NCBI RefSeq assembly: GCF_945859705.1
Contig: NC_079136.1
Coordinates: 81,716,867 to 81,780,866 of the forward strand
Direction of reading: 5' to 3'
From: Episyrphus balteatus
Taxonomy: Eukaryota > Arthropoda > Insecta > Diptera > Syrphidae
Length of the DNA: 64,000 bases
A program made the translations under genes and the position numbers. The notes under the pieces are model-generated. The model had not been told where the DNA came from. It saw only the letters and a program-made list of their open reading frames with translations, and did not search any database. Shown here in pieces: positions 1 through 11,947 of this stretch. The first letter of the stretch is position 1, and each line of letters starts with the position of its first letter.

Positions 1-479
1 GCTCAAAAAACACCCACGATGACATCCCACATCCCCCCACACACAACAGCATAAATTAGTAATTGAAAAAGTTTGGACTTTTTCAGATCGACTTTAAGTG
101 TGAGTTGTGTGCACCATTATTCTTCTTCGTCTTGACGTCATAAGTTTATGTCATTCCTCCATATCATATCGCTTATAAGATTTTGCGACTTAAAAAAAAA
201 ACAGACTAATTTTACGTTGAATATAATGTTTAATTAGATTTGGTAAAAGTATATCAATTTTTTAAAACATTAAAGTTAATTGAAAAGAAAATTAAATATC
301 TGGAAAGTTAGAAGAAAAATAGAAGAAAGTCTTGTGATTTTATTCGATTTTTAGTGAAAGAATTAATTTCATCGAACTTGATTTAAAATAAAACATAGCA
401 GATGCAAGTAAATATATTTCAGGATAATGCTATGAACTATTGAACCCTGGTGATGGAATCTGGTTTGCAAATAAATTAA
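1..479. other. AT-rich non-coding stretch with a CRE octamer
   Basis: No convincing exon, RNA gene or repeat is visible. Positions 133-140 read TGACGTCA, the full palindromic cAMP-response element recognised by CREB/ATF-type bZIP proteins. A single octamer is weak evidence for regulation. The rest is A/T-rich sequence with short poly-A runs, consistent with intron or intergenic DNA. Confidence 0.5.
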
Positions 480-1260
480 ACGAAATCGCTAGTTGACAGC
501 TCAATTTCAAAGCGGCAACATTCTACTCCGCTTCGACATGTCGTCAATGGGAGGCCCTTTTTGAAGTCTTTGAGAGGATGATTGAGTTCTGAGGGTCAAC
601 CTCTTCATTCAGTGGCCACGGCTCTATCAGTGGTTGCAATAATTCCCTTGTGGCTGTTGTAAGAGTTCTGCGGCAATAACCCTGTTCCTTTGGGTTGCAA
701 ACCTCTGCTAGTACCCAGTTTGCTTGCGATTCTTAATGGAACGCAATTTCAACGAAATCAATGCAATTCCCATTCACTCGGCCAGAAGAGGATGAATAGT
801 TTGTAGTTCTAGTTAATGTACTAGATCATCAGACCATCATTAGAAAACGACCACCTCCAACGGAACGAGACTAATGTCGTCAAGTTCTACCGCCTTGTTG
901 TTCTTCAACGCTTTGATCGCGGTACAGATCTCATATCTACTAAGGGCTGCAGACACAATCGATAATTTTTGCTTCGATCAGGTCAGCAAGTATCGGTTGC
1001 ACATTTTCATATAAAACGTTTTTTAAAACCGAAGAAAAGTGTTCTCTGAATACTTCCGTCTTGTGTGCTCCTTCATTATCCTTGGAGACGGGGGTGATTG
1101 ATTATTTCTTCGAACTGCAGCTGTATCGCGTTAATCGCGAAGTGATCTATTTGGTTGGGAGGTACTAGTTCACTATGCCTGCTTAGGCCTTAAACATAGT
1201 GCCACCAGTCATAATAAGATTGGAGATATCTTCAATTTTCTTCCGAAGCTGAACAAGCTT
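480..1260 (-). mobile_element. decayed LINE (non-LTR retrotransposon) reverse-transcriptase fragment
   Basis: This block is visibly richer in G+C than its surroundings and has no long intact frame. Reading the minus strand from about 959 to 843 gives an open segment containing ICTAIKALKNNKAVELDDI. It resembles the conserved segment at the start of LINE reverse-transcriptase domains (AI-x-x-LKNNKA-x-G-x-D-x-I). Minus-strand sequence before it (about 1100-1000) gives a stretch ending in EVFREHFSSVLKN, like the E-x-F-x-x-LLN motif that precedes this domain in many LINEs. Stops and frameshifts interrupt everything after it, and the glycine of the GxD motif is replaced. I read it as a dead fragment. 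The clade (RTE, R1, jockey-like or other) cannot be set by eye. Confidence 0.7.
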
Positions 1261-1455
1261 ATTTGTGTGCATTTTTTTATGACTAAACTAAACTATTTTT
1301 GGATGCTTTTTTAAATCGTTTCAAGAGTTAGTTCCGCTGATAAAAAAGTTCCGCTTTGGTGGAGGAGAAAACAAGTGTTTAATTTAATTCTATTTAAAAA
1401 AGTAAAAAAGTTAAAGCTATATAGAAAAAAGCCTTACTTGGCTTCCATCTTTGAT

Positions 1456-1975
1456 TTAACCCTTTCGAACCCAAGCTATGAAAATCAATATTAAAAAATG
1501 TTTTTTCAGTATTATCGTGTCGAAGACATCACAACTAAGAAATATGAATAGCAAAAAGTTAATTTCCAAAATAATAAATAGCAAAACTGCCTATGACCAA
1601 CAAAAAAAATCGGACAACTGAGAAAATAACTTTTTATGAAACTATAATGTATGCTACTTCTTCTAAGCCAAAAAACTAAACACTTTCTGCATTAATATTT
1701 TTTTAACCTTTTTTTCAAAATTATGACCATATATAAAAAAATTTTTTTTGCAAAAAAAAAAAAAAGAAAAAAATGTGAATTTCAGTCCCTTTTTCGATAT
1801 TGAAAAAAAAATTAAAGGTGTGATATTTGACTAACTTTTTGAAATAATCCAGTAACTAGGTATTATTATCTTTCAAATAAGCCACCAAAACCTAAAAAAT
1901 TATTTAATTTAATATTTTTTACGAATTTTTAAAAAATATGTTACATGAGAGTAACGCTGGGTCCGAAAAGGTTAA
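1456..1975. mobile_element. TTAA-flanked MITE, copy 1
   Basis: The element is bounded by TTAA at 1456-1459 and TTAA at 1972-1975. Just inside, the left end reads CCCTTTCGAACCCAAGC and the right end, reverse-complemented, reads CCTTTTCGGACCCAGC, an imperfect terminal inverted repeat. The interior (about 512 bp) is A/T-rich and non-coding. A TTAA target duplication with C-rich termini is typical of piggyBac-type insertion, so a non-autonomous piggyBac-like MITE is the best reading. A second copy lies at 35083-35421 in the same orientation, sharing the segment that starts CTGCCTATGACC and the right terminus. Confidence 0.65.
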
Positions 1976-2089
1976 TAAAGTATTTCTTACTTTTTCCAGG
2001 CAAAATAGTTGAAAGCGACTATTTCAGTAAACAGTGTCAGTTGTCGATGTCGAAAAAATAAAAATGCAGTTTTATTGCAATCGCTTTAA

Positions 2090-2455
2090 ATATTACGTCT
2101 GCAAAGTTTAATCATAATCGTTAGAGCCGTTTTCGAGATATTTGGGATATAGTGAAAAATTTTTATGGGAGGTACACTTTCTAAGCGAGATATAAAAAAA
2201 AAAAACAAAACACCAACTTTCAAAATTCCATAAAAATCTGCTGTACCAAATTTTAAGAAAATCCGTCCACCCGTTTAGGCTGTGGAAATGTGTTCAGATG
2301 GGCGCACAACCGCACAGACGAGACGTACAGACGCACGAACGGAATTCCGAGACCCACATTTTCGGACTTTCCATGTCGTAATGTTGGTTTTGATTAAAAC
2401 CTCAATTTTTTTGACACTAAACCAATACTTGCCCTAGGTATAGAACAAGTAAAAA
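2090..2455 (+). mobile_element. dispersed repeat family (TCGCACG...GCAAGTAAA), partial copy A
   Basis: This segment shares ordered landmarks with 62357-63335: ATCGTTAGAGCCGTTTTCGA, then a CCGTCCACCCGTTTAGGCTGT block, then a stretch rich in ACAGACG, then a CCGAGACCCACATTTTCGG block, and finally a terminus with ACTTGCCCTA and CAAGTAAAA. Compared with the two other copies it lacks the left half. It carries no coding capacity. It sits about 115 bp to the right of the TTAA MITE. Confidence 0.65.
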
Positions 2456-4097
2456 AGCTGTTTTGTGTTTCCAGAATAACTGATAAATTCGATTGAATCT
2501 TCGACCTCAACCAGCAAATCTTTCCAGCCAGAGCGGACTTGATAAGTTTATTCTTAGATTTTAAAAGTTTACCTTCTAGATTTTTAGTACTTGACTTGTT
2601 GTCTTATGCTGGAGTCCTTTTTAATTTTTGTTATCTGGTAAAATCTTTTTAGCTTTTAATAGATCTTAACAGCATAACTCCTCCAATTTTTTTAAAGGTG
2701 CTTCTTCCATTTCTTCTGCTTGGAAGTGTTACCTTAATCGTTAATCTACTAGATTTTCGTAGAGGCTGCCAAGTCCCCTTGTTAACAATAAGATGTGGGA
2801 ATTAAGATCAATCTTAAGTAACATTTCTTCCTTTCTGAGTCGTACGGACATTTTGCCGTGCAGACTTACGACTATTACTATCTCGATGTTGTTGAAAATC
2901 CTCTTAATACCTTTTTTTTAACCTTACCCCAAACTCGACTAACCTCAAAACATCTAAATCTAAATATCTTTTTAAAGGTAATTAGACAAAAGGGCTATAA
3001 ATATAGAAACAAACTACTTTGCCATCAAAGAAGAAAACAAAATTGCATTTTGCAACTTACAATCTGTTGTGAATAAAAACTATTTCGACAATCACAAACT
3101 TAAAATCAGTTACAATTTACAAAGAAAAAAAAAAACCAAACCTTAAATATTGCAATCTTTTTCCAATTTGCTGTCACCAACAATCTCGACAATCTTCTAC
3201 CTATATTTCCATCTTTCCCCCCTTTCCGCTGCCACCTACCAAAAATGCATTTGCAAAACAATATCAAAACAATTTGCATTGTAATGGCAATAAAAATTTA
3301 GACAGTTTTACTGAAAAGTTTTTTATCCGCCAAAAAAAACAAAACCGATTTCACCTGGAGGACGGAATATTTTTTTTTTTTTGTTTTTCTTCTTCTGCTA
3401 CAAATCCCGGAAATAAATGGATAAAACCCTTATAAAGGATGATTCTTCAAGAAAAAGAACTCGCATTTTAAAAAAGAAAATGTAAAAGAAAGCAAAACAA
3501 AAAGAAGAAAAAAATGAAGGAGAAAAAGTACCTTACAAATAAATAAATAAAATGCCAATCAGAACAGAAGTTGTATAGTTATTGTTGTTGTTTTAGTTGT
3601 TTTGACTTAAACTGGTAGAAAAGAGATTCAACTTCTTCCTTCTTCTTTGGTCGGTTGGTTGGTAGTCTTCGTATAGAATTCGTAGTCTTTTTCTTTAGTT
3701 ATGGCTTAAGCTTAACCTTTTTGGTTTCATGGAATAGAAATAGCACCAAGCAGCCCAGAACCGACCATCATTCTCGTCCAGTGATTGTACTTATACCTTC
3801 CAACTATGAGTGTCGTGTCGTGACTTTTTTTTTTTCTACGAGAGTAGAAACAGATGGCATTCAGATTCTCGAATATTTATCTCAGAAGATATTTCGCAGA
3901 GAAATGGTTTTTGTAGAATGATGCCCAGGCTTAGAGGCTAAGGTAGAGGTAAGTATAGGCTAGGTTAGGTTTGGTCTTGCTTTGGTACATACCTATAACT
4001 AGGAAACAAGTTGCAAACTGGATATAGTAAAACGGAAAAGGAAAAACGGTCATTGAACCTTCTTTCTCCCACTGCCAATGTGAAATAAGACAGAAAA

Positions 4098-4129
<32 letters not shown>

Positions 4130-5690
4130 GGGGAAAGGAAATATAACATAACTCCAAGTACGGGCAACATCAGCTTCTGTGTTGCATGCAACAATCCAGC
4201 CGGAACATAATACATAACCCAAAAGAACCAGGCAGGGGAACACCAAAATACAAAAAAAAAAAAAGAAGGTAGAATTCCATGAAGACGACGATATGATGAC
4301 GATAGAAGTGAGGAAAAGGGATTGGGCTCACTTCTTCCCAAAAAAAAAAAAATTTACACAGAGATGGAAAAATCGCGCTGGATGCCAGAATGCAATAGAT
4401 TAGAAATTCTCGAGGCAGAATCCGTTTTATTTTCGGGCATGCGACGAGAGTGAGGTGACGGTGGTGGCGATATGGAAGCAACAGCAAGTATAGTGTAGGT
4501 TATCATTCGGTATACACATCGTTAAAGCCCCATCAGCCCTTCAGGCACATACTCGTTCTGTTTGCCGCCCGGAAAGCATGTGTTGCAACCAGAGGAGGAA
4601 GAGCTTCGACGACATCGTCTACGTCGTCAGAAGGGCTGTGTTGATGGAATTTTCCTCCTTTTGCTGCAAGTTTCTCTTCTGGTTCCTATTTTTTTTTTTT
4701 GTGTGTTTGTTTCGTATACAAGCTTGGGTCCTTTCATTTGTCAAGAATTGAAAATTGCATTTAGCATTGCACTCCTCGTTCTCACACAGAAGCTTAGAAA
4801 AGTTGCTGTGTTGACGTATGACGTGTGTATATGGCGTGCGTCTGGCAAAAATTGCACACACATTCATACAAAAGGTTTTTTTCTTTTTTTGGAAAACCCT
4901 AAGGGAAATCGAATCTGTCTTTTCTCTGTGTTGTGCTTTAGTGATGCCCAATCCTCCTCTCATCCCAATAGATTGAGGTTGTTAAGATACACCTTGAATT
5001 TTCGGTACATAGTGTCATGTTAATGTCTAATTCTTGTTCGTTTGAGAGGCTGTAATAAATCATGCGGCACTAAGCTGTGTGCGGTAAGACTTTAATGCAC
5101 TTTAACCAATGTTTCCACAAAATAGGTTCGGTATATAACATAGTAAGTCGGACGAAGAATAGGTACAGTGGGGATAATTATACTTATAGTTAGATGAAAT
5201 GCAGCACACCAGTGGCACTTAGGATCAGATAAAGTCATTAGATTGAATAACTCGAATGGATTAGTAATCAATTAATTACTTTTTAGAAAGAGAGTCTCTT
5301 GAGGATTCTAATTTTATTACTTATGCAAAGTTATGAGTGAAAGTATTTTATTTTTTTTGTTTATTCAGGCTGAGGGGAAAAATTATGAAATGTTTGCGTA
5401 CTTGAGAAATCTATTTACCTTTGAGATGCTGTTATGCATTTTAAAGGTTTTTTTTCAGAAATGGCGGTACTCTAATTTGAGCTATTTCAGTAAATTTACC
5501 ATAAACCGCTTTTTTTTAGATTTGGATTGGTTAGAAAGTTACCGAAAAACTCCACAGTTGCTATATTTTGTTGTACAAATAGAGTTGGACAATAATTTGT
5601 TCCGGTATCAGCCAGCTGAAAATTGCCAACATTCCCAAAAAAATAATTGATATAAACTAGAAACTTTTTTCGTATTGCCGACCGAAGGAT
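2456..5690. other. non-coding intron-like DNA with simple repeats
   Basis: There are no supported exons. Open frames of 90-150 codons here run through poly-T, poly-A and GA tracts and lack coding character. A (GA)n microsatellite occupies about 4093-4132. A donor-like GAGGTAAGTATAG lies near 3949 without a recognisable exon before it. Around 4560-4630 the sequence is richer in G+C (GAGGAGGAAGAGCTTCGACGA), but I could not link it to a protein family. Near 4813-4832 a TGACGTATGACGTGT stretch contains CRE-like half sites. Confidence 0.5.
4093..4132. repeat. (GA)n microsatellite
   Basis: This is an imperfect-to-perfect GA dinucleotide tract ending in a short G run. On the minus strand it makes a low-complexity leucine/serine reading, which explains the spurious open frames that overlap it. 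GA tracts can bind GAGA-type factors in flies, but nothing here distinguishes that from a plain microsatellite. Confidence 0.85.
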
Positions 5691-5699
5691 TTGTATCAC

Positions 5700-5930
5700 T
5701 CAAAACGGCTTAATTCAAAATGGAAAAAGTAATATAGCGCAGCATGATTTTCGTCATTTTGCAAGCAATTTTTTTCTACCTCAAAAAATGGATACCAACC
5801 AAAAATCGTCGTTTGCCTACCTTACCTTAGAAGATATTCAAAAAAACAAATTTTGTACTGAAAAATAAAAATATTTGATTTAAGATTATTACATACAAAA
5901 AAGTTACTCATACACCACAGTGACTTTCTT
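5700..5930. repeat. dispersed repeat fragment shared with 39660-39790
   Basis: The segment around 5895-5925 (AAAAAAGTTACTCATACACC followed by ACAGTGAC) recurs at about 39758-39785 as AAAAAAGTTACACATACGCC followed by ACAGTGAC, in the same orientation and with similar A/T-rich left flanks. Its boundaries are not clear. It is probably an old transposon fragment with no coding content. Confidence 0.5.
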
Positions 5931-8900
5931 AGTTTTCTCTTATTTAATCACTGGATGAATAGTAAGACCATCTGACTCTTTTGACCATTCACTAATTGTA
6001 CAAATTAAATAGTTAAAGAGTCAAAATCTCAAAATTGAAGCGTTTTAGACGATATTTCATTTTTCAGACTTCCAATAAAAAAAATTTTTTTGAAGAGTGG
6101 ACCAACGAAAATTTTGGGAGTTCAAACATGGACAAAAGGTGGAAAAACCAAAGCATCACAGAATCGTATGAAGTTAATAAAATCTCTAAAAAAAAGCGAC
6201 GCACAATCTCGAAGAAATTGTGCTTAACTTAAAAATCAAGATAATGTTTTCAAAGCTCCGTTAACTTTAATGCTTTTATTGCTCTATTGAAATCATTGAA
6301 ACACATAGATAACTCTCATTTCCAGTTATTTAACATTCCATTGTTAAAATATTTCATTGTCTACAACACAATTTATGCAATCAAAGCTTAAAAGAATAAC
6401 TTGTGTGTTCACAATAATGAAACGACAAACTTGAACATAAACAACTCTTCCATCACCAAATTATTCAACATTTCAAAATATCTTCATTCCACATCAGAAT
6501 ATTTCAATTTAATTCTTTATGAAGTTCCAACATAATAATTTCACGCAATTTTAAAATTTACTTCAATTTACACAAAATATATAAACTCTCCACATATAAA
6601 CCTCATAAAATGTGCCCTATGGGTGCTTTTGCTAAAACTCTACACTCAACAAACCACAAACTGCCAATTCAACCAAAATATTTATGATGATTTATATAGA
6701 ATCATCCATAAGACAAAAGGGCTTTTTGTTTGTTATGAATATTTAGTCCCTTAAAAAAAAAAAAAAAAAAAACTGTAGATAAACATCCCTCACGTAGGTA
6801 TTAAAAAAAATAAAATTTTAAATCAAAAAATCTGACCGCAAAATCCTTTTGTTAAAGTACCTATAAAACTACCCTCTCTTGCATTAATTACTGTCTGCAC
6901 ATACTGGCCCTTTAACTTTTTCAAATCCTTTTTTTTTTAGACATGCTCCTGCCGTTCATCATCTTATTTAACACAAACATAATCATCATCTTATACATAA
7001 TTACCAACTTATACTTTTGCCCTTTTTCCTTCCAACATGTACAAATCTATACAGAAATATATTGTATGTGTAATGTATAAATTAATCTAGTATGACAAAA
7101 TCTTTCTGACAACAACGACGACAACGTAAGCCTCTTCTTTTCCTTCCGTGTGTATAGTGTAAAAAATCTCTCCCCGAAAGTCTGTCGTCCTTATAATTTT
7201 AAATAAATGAAAGAGAGTGAGATAGAAGATGGAAAGAAGAAGATCTGGTGAGAAACACCCTTTTGAATACTTCATGCTTCATTAGCACTTAAGCAATATG
7301 CCAAAGTGTACACAACACTTTTCGTCATGTTAACATTCGAGGCAAAAGGATATATGAGAGGAGTGTGGCCGATAACAACACACAGAGAAGAGACAACAAA
7401 ACCTTAACGAAAACTGTCATCAACAACAAAAAAACACCCACACACAAGGATCAAAATAAGGACTCTTTGCTATTTTATAGCAACAACAACAAAAAAAACA
7501 ACAAAAAAACTTTTATTACTTGAGTGAATGTGTTTAAAGAAAATAGTGTGAGTCGAAATGAAAACATATTCCCTTAATATCCTTAAGCACTCTCGGTCAA
7601 TTTAATTTCGGACTTGGAGGATATCCTTAAAGGCTAGTTCGATGCGATGCTGCTTGTGTGTCATGATGGCACGTTTCCGTATCCTTTTTTCTGTGTTATT
7701 GTTGTTATTGTCGTTGTTGTGGTCTTCATATTGTTTGAAGGGATTTGTGTGTCAGAGGACACTTTTGGTGTCGCTTCTTCTTGTTTTTTTTTTTTTTCTT
7801 CTTTGTATTGCCTTAGTCTTTTGCTACATATACAAAAAAAAAAGGATATCACAGTACACCCATCAACATGATCATCATTTTTAGAGATATGTGCGGTTGT
7901 GGGGGGGGGGGAGTCCTTTTTCAGTCTCTCTCATTTAGTGAATCTCAATATAAGATTTTCTAATAACGTTCCAACATCACGTATTAATGCTCTGTTTGTG
8001 TGTGTGTTCATTTCCCTTTTGGCATATTAATGTTTATCTCCACAGTCAGTCGATATCCAAACACACTTTTCTCATCCTTTATTTCATCTGCTTGCATCGC
8101 TCTGTCATCGTTTTTCGTCATTCATTTTGCCTTGCTTGTATCGTGTCGTCGTCTCAGATGATGCTTGGGTTGTTTTTGTAAAGATATCAAGCTCTCTCTC
8201 TCTTTTTTATCAAAAAGGCTGCTGGAGGTATTTGTCGACACATTGACGAAAAGTAATCATAACATAGACAGACGAAGCTGGAAGGTTTTCTTTTCTTATA
8301 TATATTTATAAGAAAAATTGAAAGATGTATGACGCGTTACAGCACATTGACTAAAAATGGATTCCTAAAGAAAGTCATTGCCAAAGGATATCGAAATACG
8401 AGAAGAACGAACAAAAAATAAAAGTGAACTTTTTTAAAGAAGAGTTGACTTGAATTTCACACAATGCTTAACAGCTCTCGTAGCTGTAAGGCACCGACAG
8501 AATGTTGTTTTGTTTAAAAAGAAAGCTAAGTTCGTGGATATTGTGATCCAAACATTTAAGAAAAACTTTCCATCGAAAAACAGTTTGTTTGAAAGCATTT
8601 TGTTCGAAAGTGATGATACTCTGGAAAGTTTTGTCAAACAAAATTGGATACTTCTTTCCTCTAAGTGTAAGCATTGAAAATGCATGAATTGAAATTCCAA
8701 ACCTTAAGAATGTCCAATCCTTCGTTCGTACAAATTTAGAAATATTTTTCTGAAGTTTCTAAAAAGCATTTCTTGACCGTTGCTTATCATTTCTTACTAA
8801 TTTTAGGGTGCTGATTCCGAAAACAACATTAGTTTTTTGTCTAGCAGCTCTAGTTTTTAAATAAGTCATACATGAAAATGCAAAGAAATTCATACATGTT

Positions 8901-8948
8901 AATTTAAAAACAAAAAAAAATTTTTTTTTTGTATTTTTATTTTACTTA
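5931..8948. other. non-coding stretch with simple repeats
   Basis: No exon or RNA gene is recognised. There are CAACAACAA tracts near 7460-7500, TTGTTGTTATTG near 7700, poly-A/T runs, and a G-run of ten at about 7901-7910. Short frames around 7640-7880 and 8430-8700 overlap each other on both strands and look like low-complexity chance. Confidence 0.5.
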
Positions 8949-8949
8949 G

Positions 8950-9871
8950 GTAGGGGAGAGTGGGGCCAAATGTAACACTTTTTTCTGAAATCGATGGTTC
9001 TCCTATAAATTTGAAAGTGGGTCAACCAGACCTTTTTTAAATTAAAGACCCATGTCTTAGCTCCAAGATCCCTCATAAAAATTTAGCAAAACATAACGGT
9101 AATGTTGAAAAATAAAGCTTCCAAAAAAAAAATCGTGTTGTTTCAACTTACCCCACATACGGGGCAAAGTGTAACACATACCGGGGTAGGTTGTACCAAG
9201 AACTAAAAATAAGAGAAAAATACCTTTATTTGTTTATATTTATATGTGGAGCAAATCCAAGATTTCCAGAGAAAATTTGACAGTAGTCTTAAATAAAAGT
9301 TATTCGAATTCATAATTCGTTTTATAAGCTTTATGAATTCAAGTGGTGGTTCAAAAATGGGTTTCCAATTTCAAAATAAATACAAATTCAATTACAAGCA
9401 TTCATATTCAGGGTTGTTAATTATATTAGGTAAACAATTTTTCAGTATAGGTAGGTTTTTACATGGTACAACTTGCCCCGGAAAAATGTTACAACTAGCC
9501 CCAGCATGAAATTTGGCACATAAAATCAATTTAAAAAAAAAGCGAAACTGATATAGACATAACATATACACGCAATTTGAGCCAAAACACAGTTGCATAT
9601 AACAAAAAAACACTTAGCACTCTATCTTTTTCGGGTAAAGAGGTAGACCAAAAATAAAATTAAAAAAAAAAGTTACAAACATGCATTTTTTGGGCACCAC
9701 TAGTGTAACTTCTCACCCTGTCGTCTAATCTTCATCTGAAGAAAATGTGCCGGTAGATATGCAAAAATTGAGCATTTTTCTCCTTTACGCGTTTCTTAAT
9801 ATTGAAAGGAACATCGCTTTTTTTAGCTGTTAATTCTTACCCCTGTTACATTTAGCCCCACTCTCCCCTAC
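8950..9871. mobile_element. transposon-like element with GTAGGGGAGAGTGGGGC inverted termini
   Basis: The left end from 8950 reads GTAGGGGAGAGTGGGGCCAA. The right end, reverse-complemented from 9871, reads GTAGGGGAGAGTGGGGCTAA, so the terminal inverted repeat is about 27 bp with few mismatches. The interior (about 0.9 kb) carries further degenerate GGGGCAAAGTGTAAC / GTTACA...CCCC motifs, for example near 9160-9190 and 9465-9500, giving a sub-repeat structure. No transposase frame is visible, so it is non-autonomous. The flanks show no clear target duplication. Confidence 0.75.
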
Positions 9872-9949
9872 TGAATCGAAATACATTACATTACAAATAA
9901 ATTTTTCCAGCAAAACGTTAAAAACGCTTGTAATAATAAAATCTTAGAA

Positions 9950-10148
9950 GAAAAAAATGAAATTGCCCCCAAAATGTGAAAAATGAAAATATCTAAAAAA
10001 AAAAAAGTGGAGCTCCTAGAAAGCAACCAGTGCAATTTTTAGGCATTAGGTTGGACAAAAAATTTTCTGGAAAATGGTAACAAACAGTAAAAATAAGCAT
10101 TACTTTAAAATTATTACGATGTGCAAAACTAAAATATTTCAAATAATA
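9950..10148. repeat. diverged direct repeat of 11700-11835 flanking the inverted repeat
   Basis: A run with TTGCCCCCAAAATGTGAAAAAT, then AAAATATCTA, then GAGCTCCTAGAAA, is matched at about 11780-11830 by TTCCCCCAAATATGAAAAAT, then AAATATTTTG, then GAGCTGCTAGAAA in the same orientation. A TTTTCTGGAAAAT stretch also occurs in both flanks. The two flanks may be copies of one older repeat into which, or between which, the 10149-11643 inverted repeat was inserted. Confidence 0.45.
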
Positions 10149-11643
10149 CAGTAAAATAAGGAGAAAAAAGGGGTAAATCTCGGAATGAATGTTAGTAGAA
10201 ATTTATTTTGCTCAATATCTTCCTTTTGCCATTCTATAACATATCTCAAAAGTCTAGAAAAATCTCATGTCCGCTTGTCGCGATTTCAAGGTCAAATCGC
10301 GAAATGGTGATTTTCAAAATTATCAAAAATAGGCTATGGTATTATATACACATATGATACATGATTTCAAGGTATTTTTTAATGCTGATTCCAAAAAATC
10401 TAAAATCAAGACGATCTGACGTCTCTGGACTTATAGGTACCTGTTTTTCATCTGTCAACTCATATTATTATAACAGTTGCAAACTTACTGCCGAAAAACC
10501 CTTAAAAGCTATGGTAGATGAACCAAATTTTGCATGAAGATTTTAGAATCCATCATTATTAAAAATCAAAACAATCCATTACAAAAACTATATATACCTA
10601 CGAAATAATGGTATTTTTTGATGGAGGGGCAAATTTTATGATATGCACTAAAGAAGATTCTTGTTCATCTTAGGAATATGTGCTAATAGGCTAATTTTTT
10701 CATTTTAATCTTTGTTTGGATATTCTTTAACTACCCTCAAAAATTTAAAAAAATCTCATGTCCGCAAGTCCTAATTTTCTTGGTTTGAAGATAAGGTGCA
10801 GATTTGAAAAAATTGAAAAACTACTCTTCAGATATTTGTGTCAGATCAACATGAATTAGGTACATTACTTTTCAGGGATGGTCATATTGATTTGTTTGTG
10901 GGCTTTGTTGGAATCAGCGTTAAAAAATACCTTGAAATGATATGGGTTATGTTGGTATACATATAAGAATCTAAAGTTTTCTTATTATTTTTTTTAAATC
11001 TGCACCTAACCTAGTTTAACCTGGAAAATTAGAACTTGCGGACATGAGATTTTTTTAGATTTTTGACATAAGTTATAGAATATCCAAACAAAGATAGAAA
11101 CAAAAAAGTTATCCTATTAGCACTAATTCCAAGATTGTACCAGGATGTTTTTAGTGCACATCCCAAAATTTCCCGTTTTCTCAAAAATTACCATTTTGTC
11201 ATAGATATGAATGTTTTTTGCATTGCATTGTTTTGATTCTAAATGATAATGGATATTTAAACCTTCATGCAAAATTTGGTTACCCTACCATGGTTTTTAA
11301 AGGTTTTTCGGTAGTAAGTTAGCAACTGTTATAATAATATGGGTTGACAGATGAAAAACAGGTATAACTTTTTCCAGAGAGGTCAGATTGGCTTGATTTT
11401 AGATTTTTTGGAATCAGCATTAAAAAATACCTTGAAATCATGTATCATATGTGTATATAATACCATAGCCTATTTTTGATAATTTTGAAAATCTCCATTT
11501 CGCGATTTGACCTTGAAATCGCGACAAGCGGACATGAGATTTTTCTAGACTTTTGAGATATGTTATAGAATGGCAAAAGGAAGATATTGAGCAAAAAAAA
11601 TTTCTACTAACATTCATTCCGAGGTTAAACCCTTATTTGACTG
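10149..11643. mobile_element. long inverted repeat (about 0.65 kb arms), MITE/foldback-like
   Basis: Sequence from the left end (CAGTAAAATAAGG, then TCGGAATGAATGTTAGTAG) recurs reverse-complemented at the right end (CTACTAACATTCATTCCGA, then CCTTATTTGACTG). The outer 250 bp per arm match closely; for example TCGCGATTTCAAGGTCAAAT at about 10278 pairs with ATTTGACCTTGAAATCGCGA at about 11505. The inner arm parts (about 10450-10830 with 10970-11350) are alignable but more diverged. The symmetry centre is near 10900. No coding frame is present and no target duplication is evident. Transcription through it would give a long imperfect hairpin. Confidence 0.8.
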
Positions 11644-11830
11644 GATTAAAAAAATAGAGCTAAATGGGTGTGATTTTTAGTTTAACTGACCCTAAATACA
11701 TTAAACTTAATATAAATTTTTCTGGAAAATTTGAATAAACGCTCAAAATAAGGAAAACTTCAAAATGAGTATGAGTATTCCCCCAAATATGAAAAATTAA
11801 ATATTTTGAAAACCAGAGCTGCTAGAAATT

Positions 11831-11947
11831 TTGGACTATTTATTAAAATTTACACTTTAATTATTCAAAAACCGTAAGATTTTATGTTACATTGATTAAT
11901 GTAACGGTTTTTGAGTAATGTAAGTGTAAATTTTAATGAATAGGCCA
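11831..11947. repeat. short inverted repeat, arms about 45 bp
   Basis: Arm 11831-11875 (TTGGACTATTTATTAAAATT, continuing to AAAAACCGT) pairs with 11903-11947 (ACGGTTTTTGAGTAATG, continuing to AATAGGCCAA) around a loop of about 27 nt. A few mismatches are present. It could be a small foldback transposon or the remnant end of a larger element. Nothing suggests a gene. Confidence 0.7.

Noticed and set aside
4562..5023. 153-codon + strand frame, the longest in the window
   Set aside because: It passes through two poly-T runs that read as phenylalanine and has a 114-codon shadow on the minus strand. There is no domain or splice structure.
8937..8955. TTTTACTTAG|GTAGGG as a ratchet point
   Set aside because: The junction coincides with the terminus of the 8950-9871 element and the donor half is poor. 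The AG|GTA arises from the insertion boundary.
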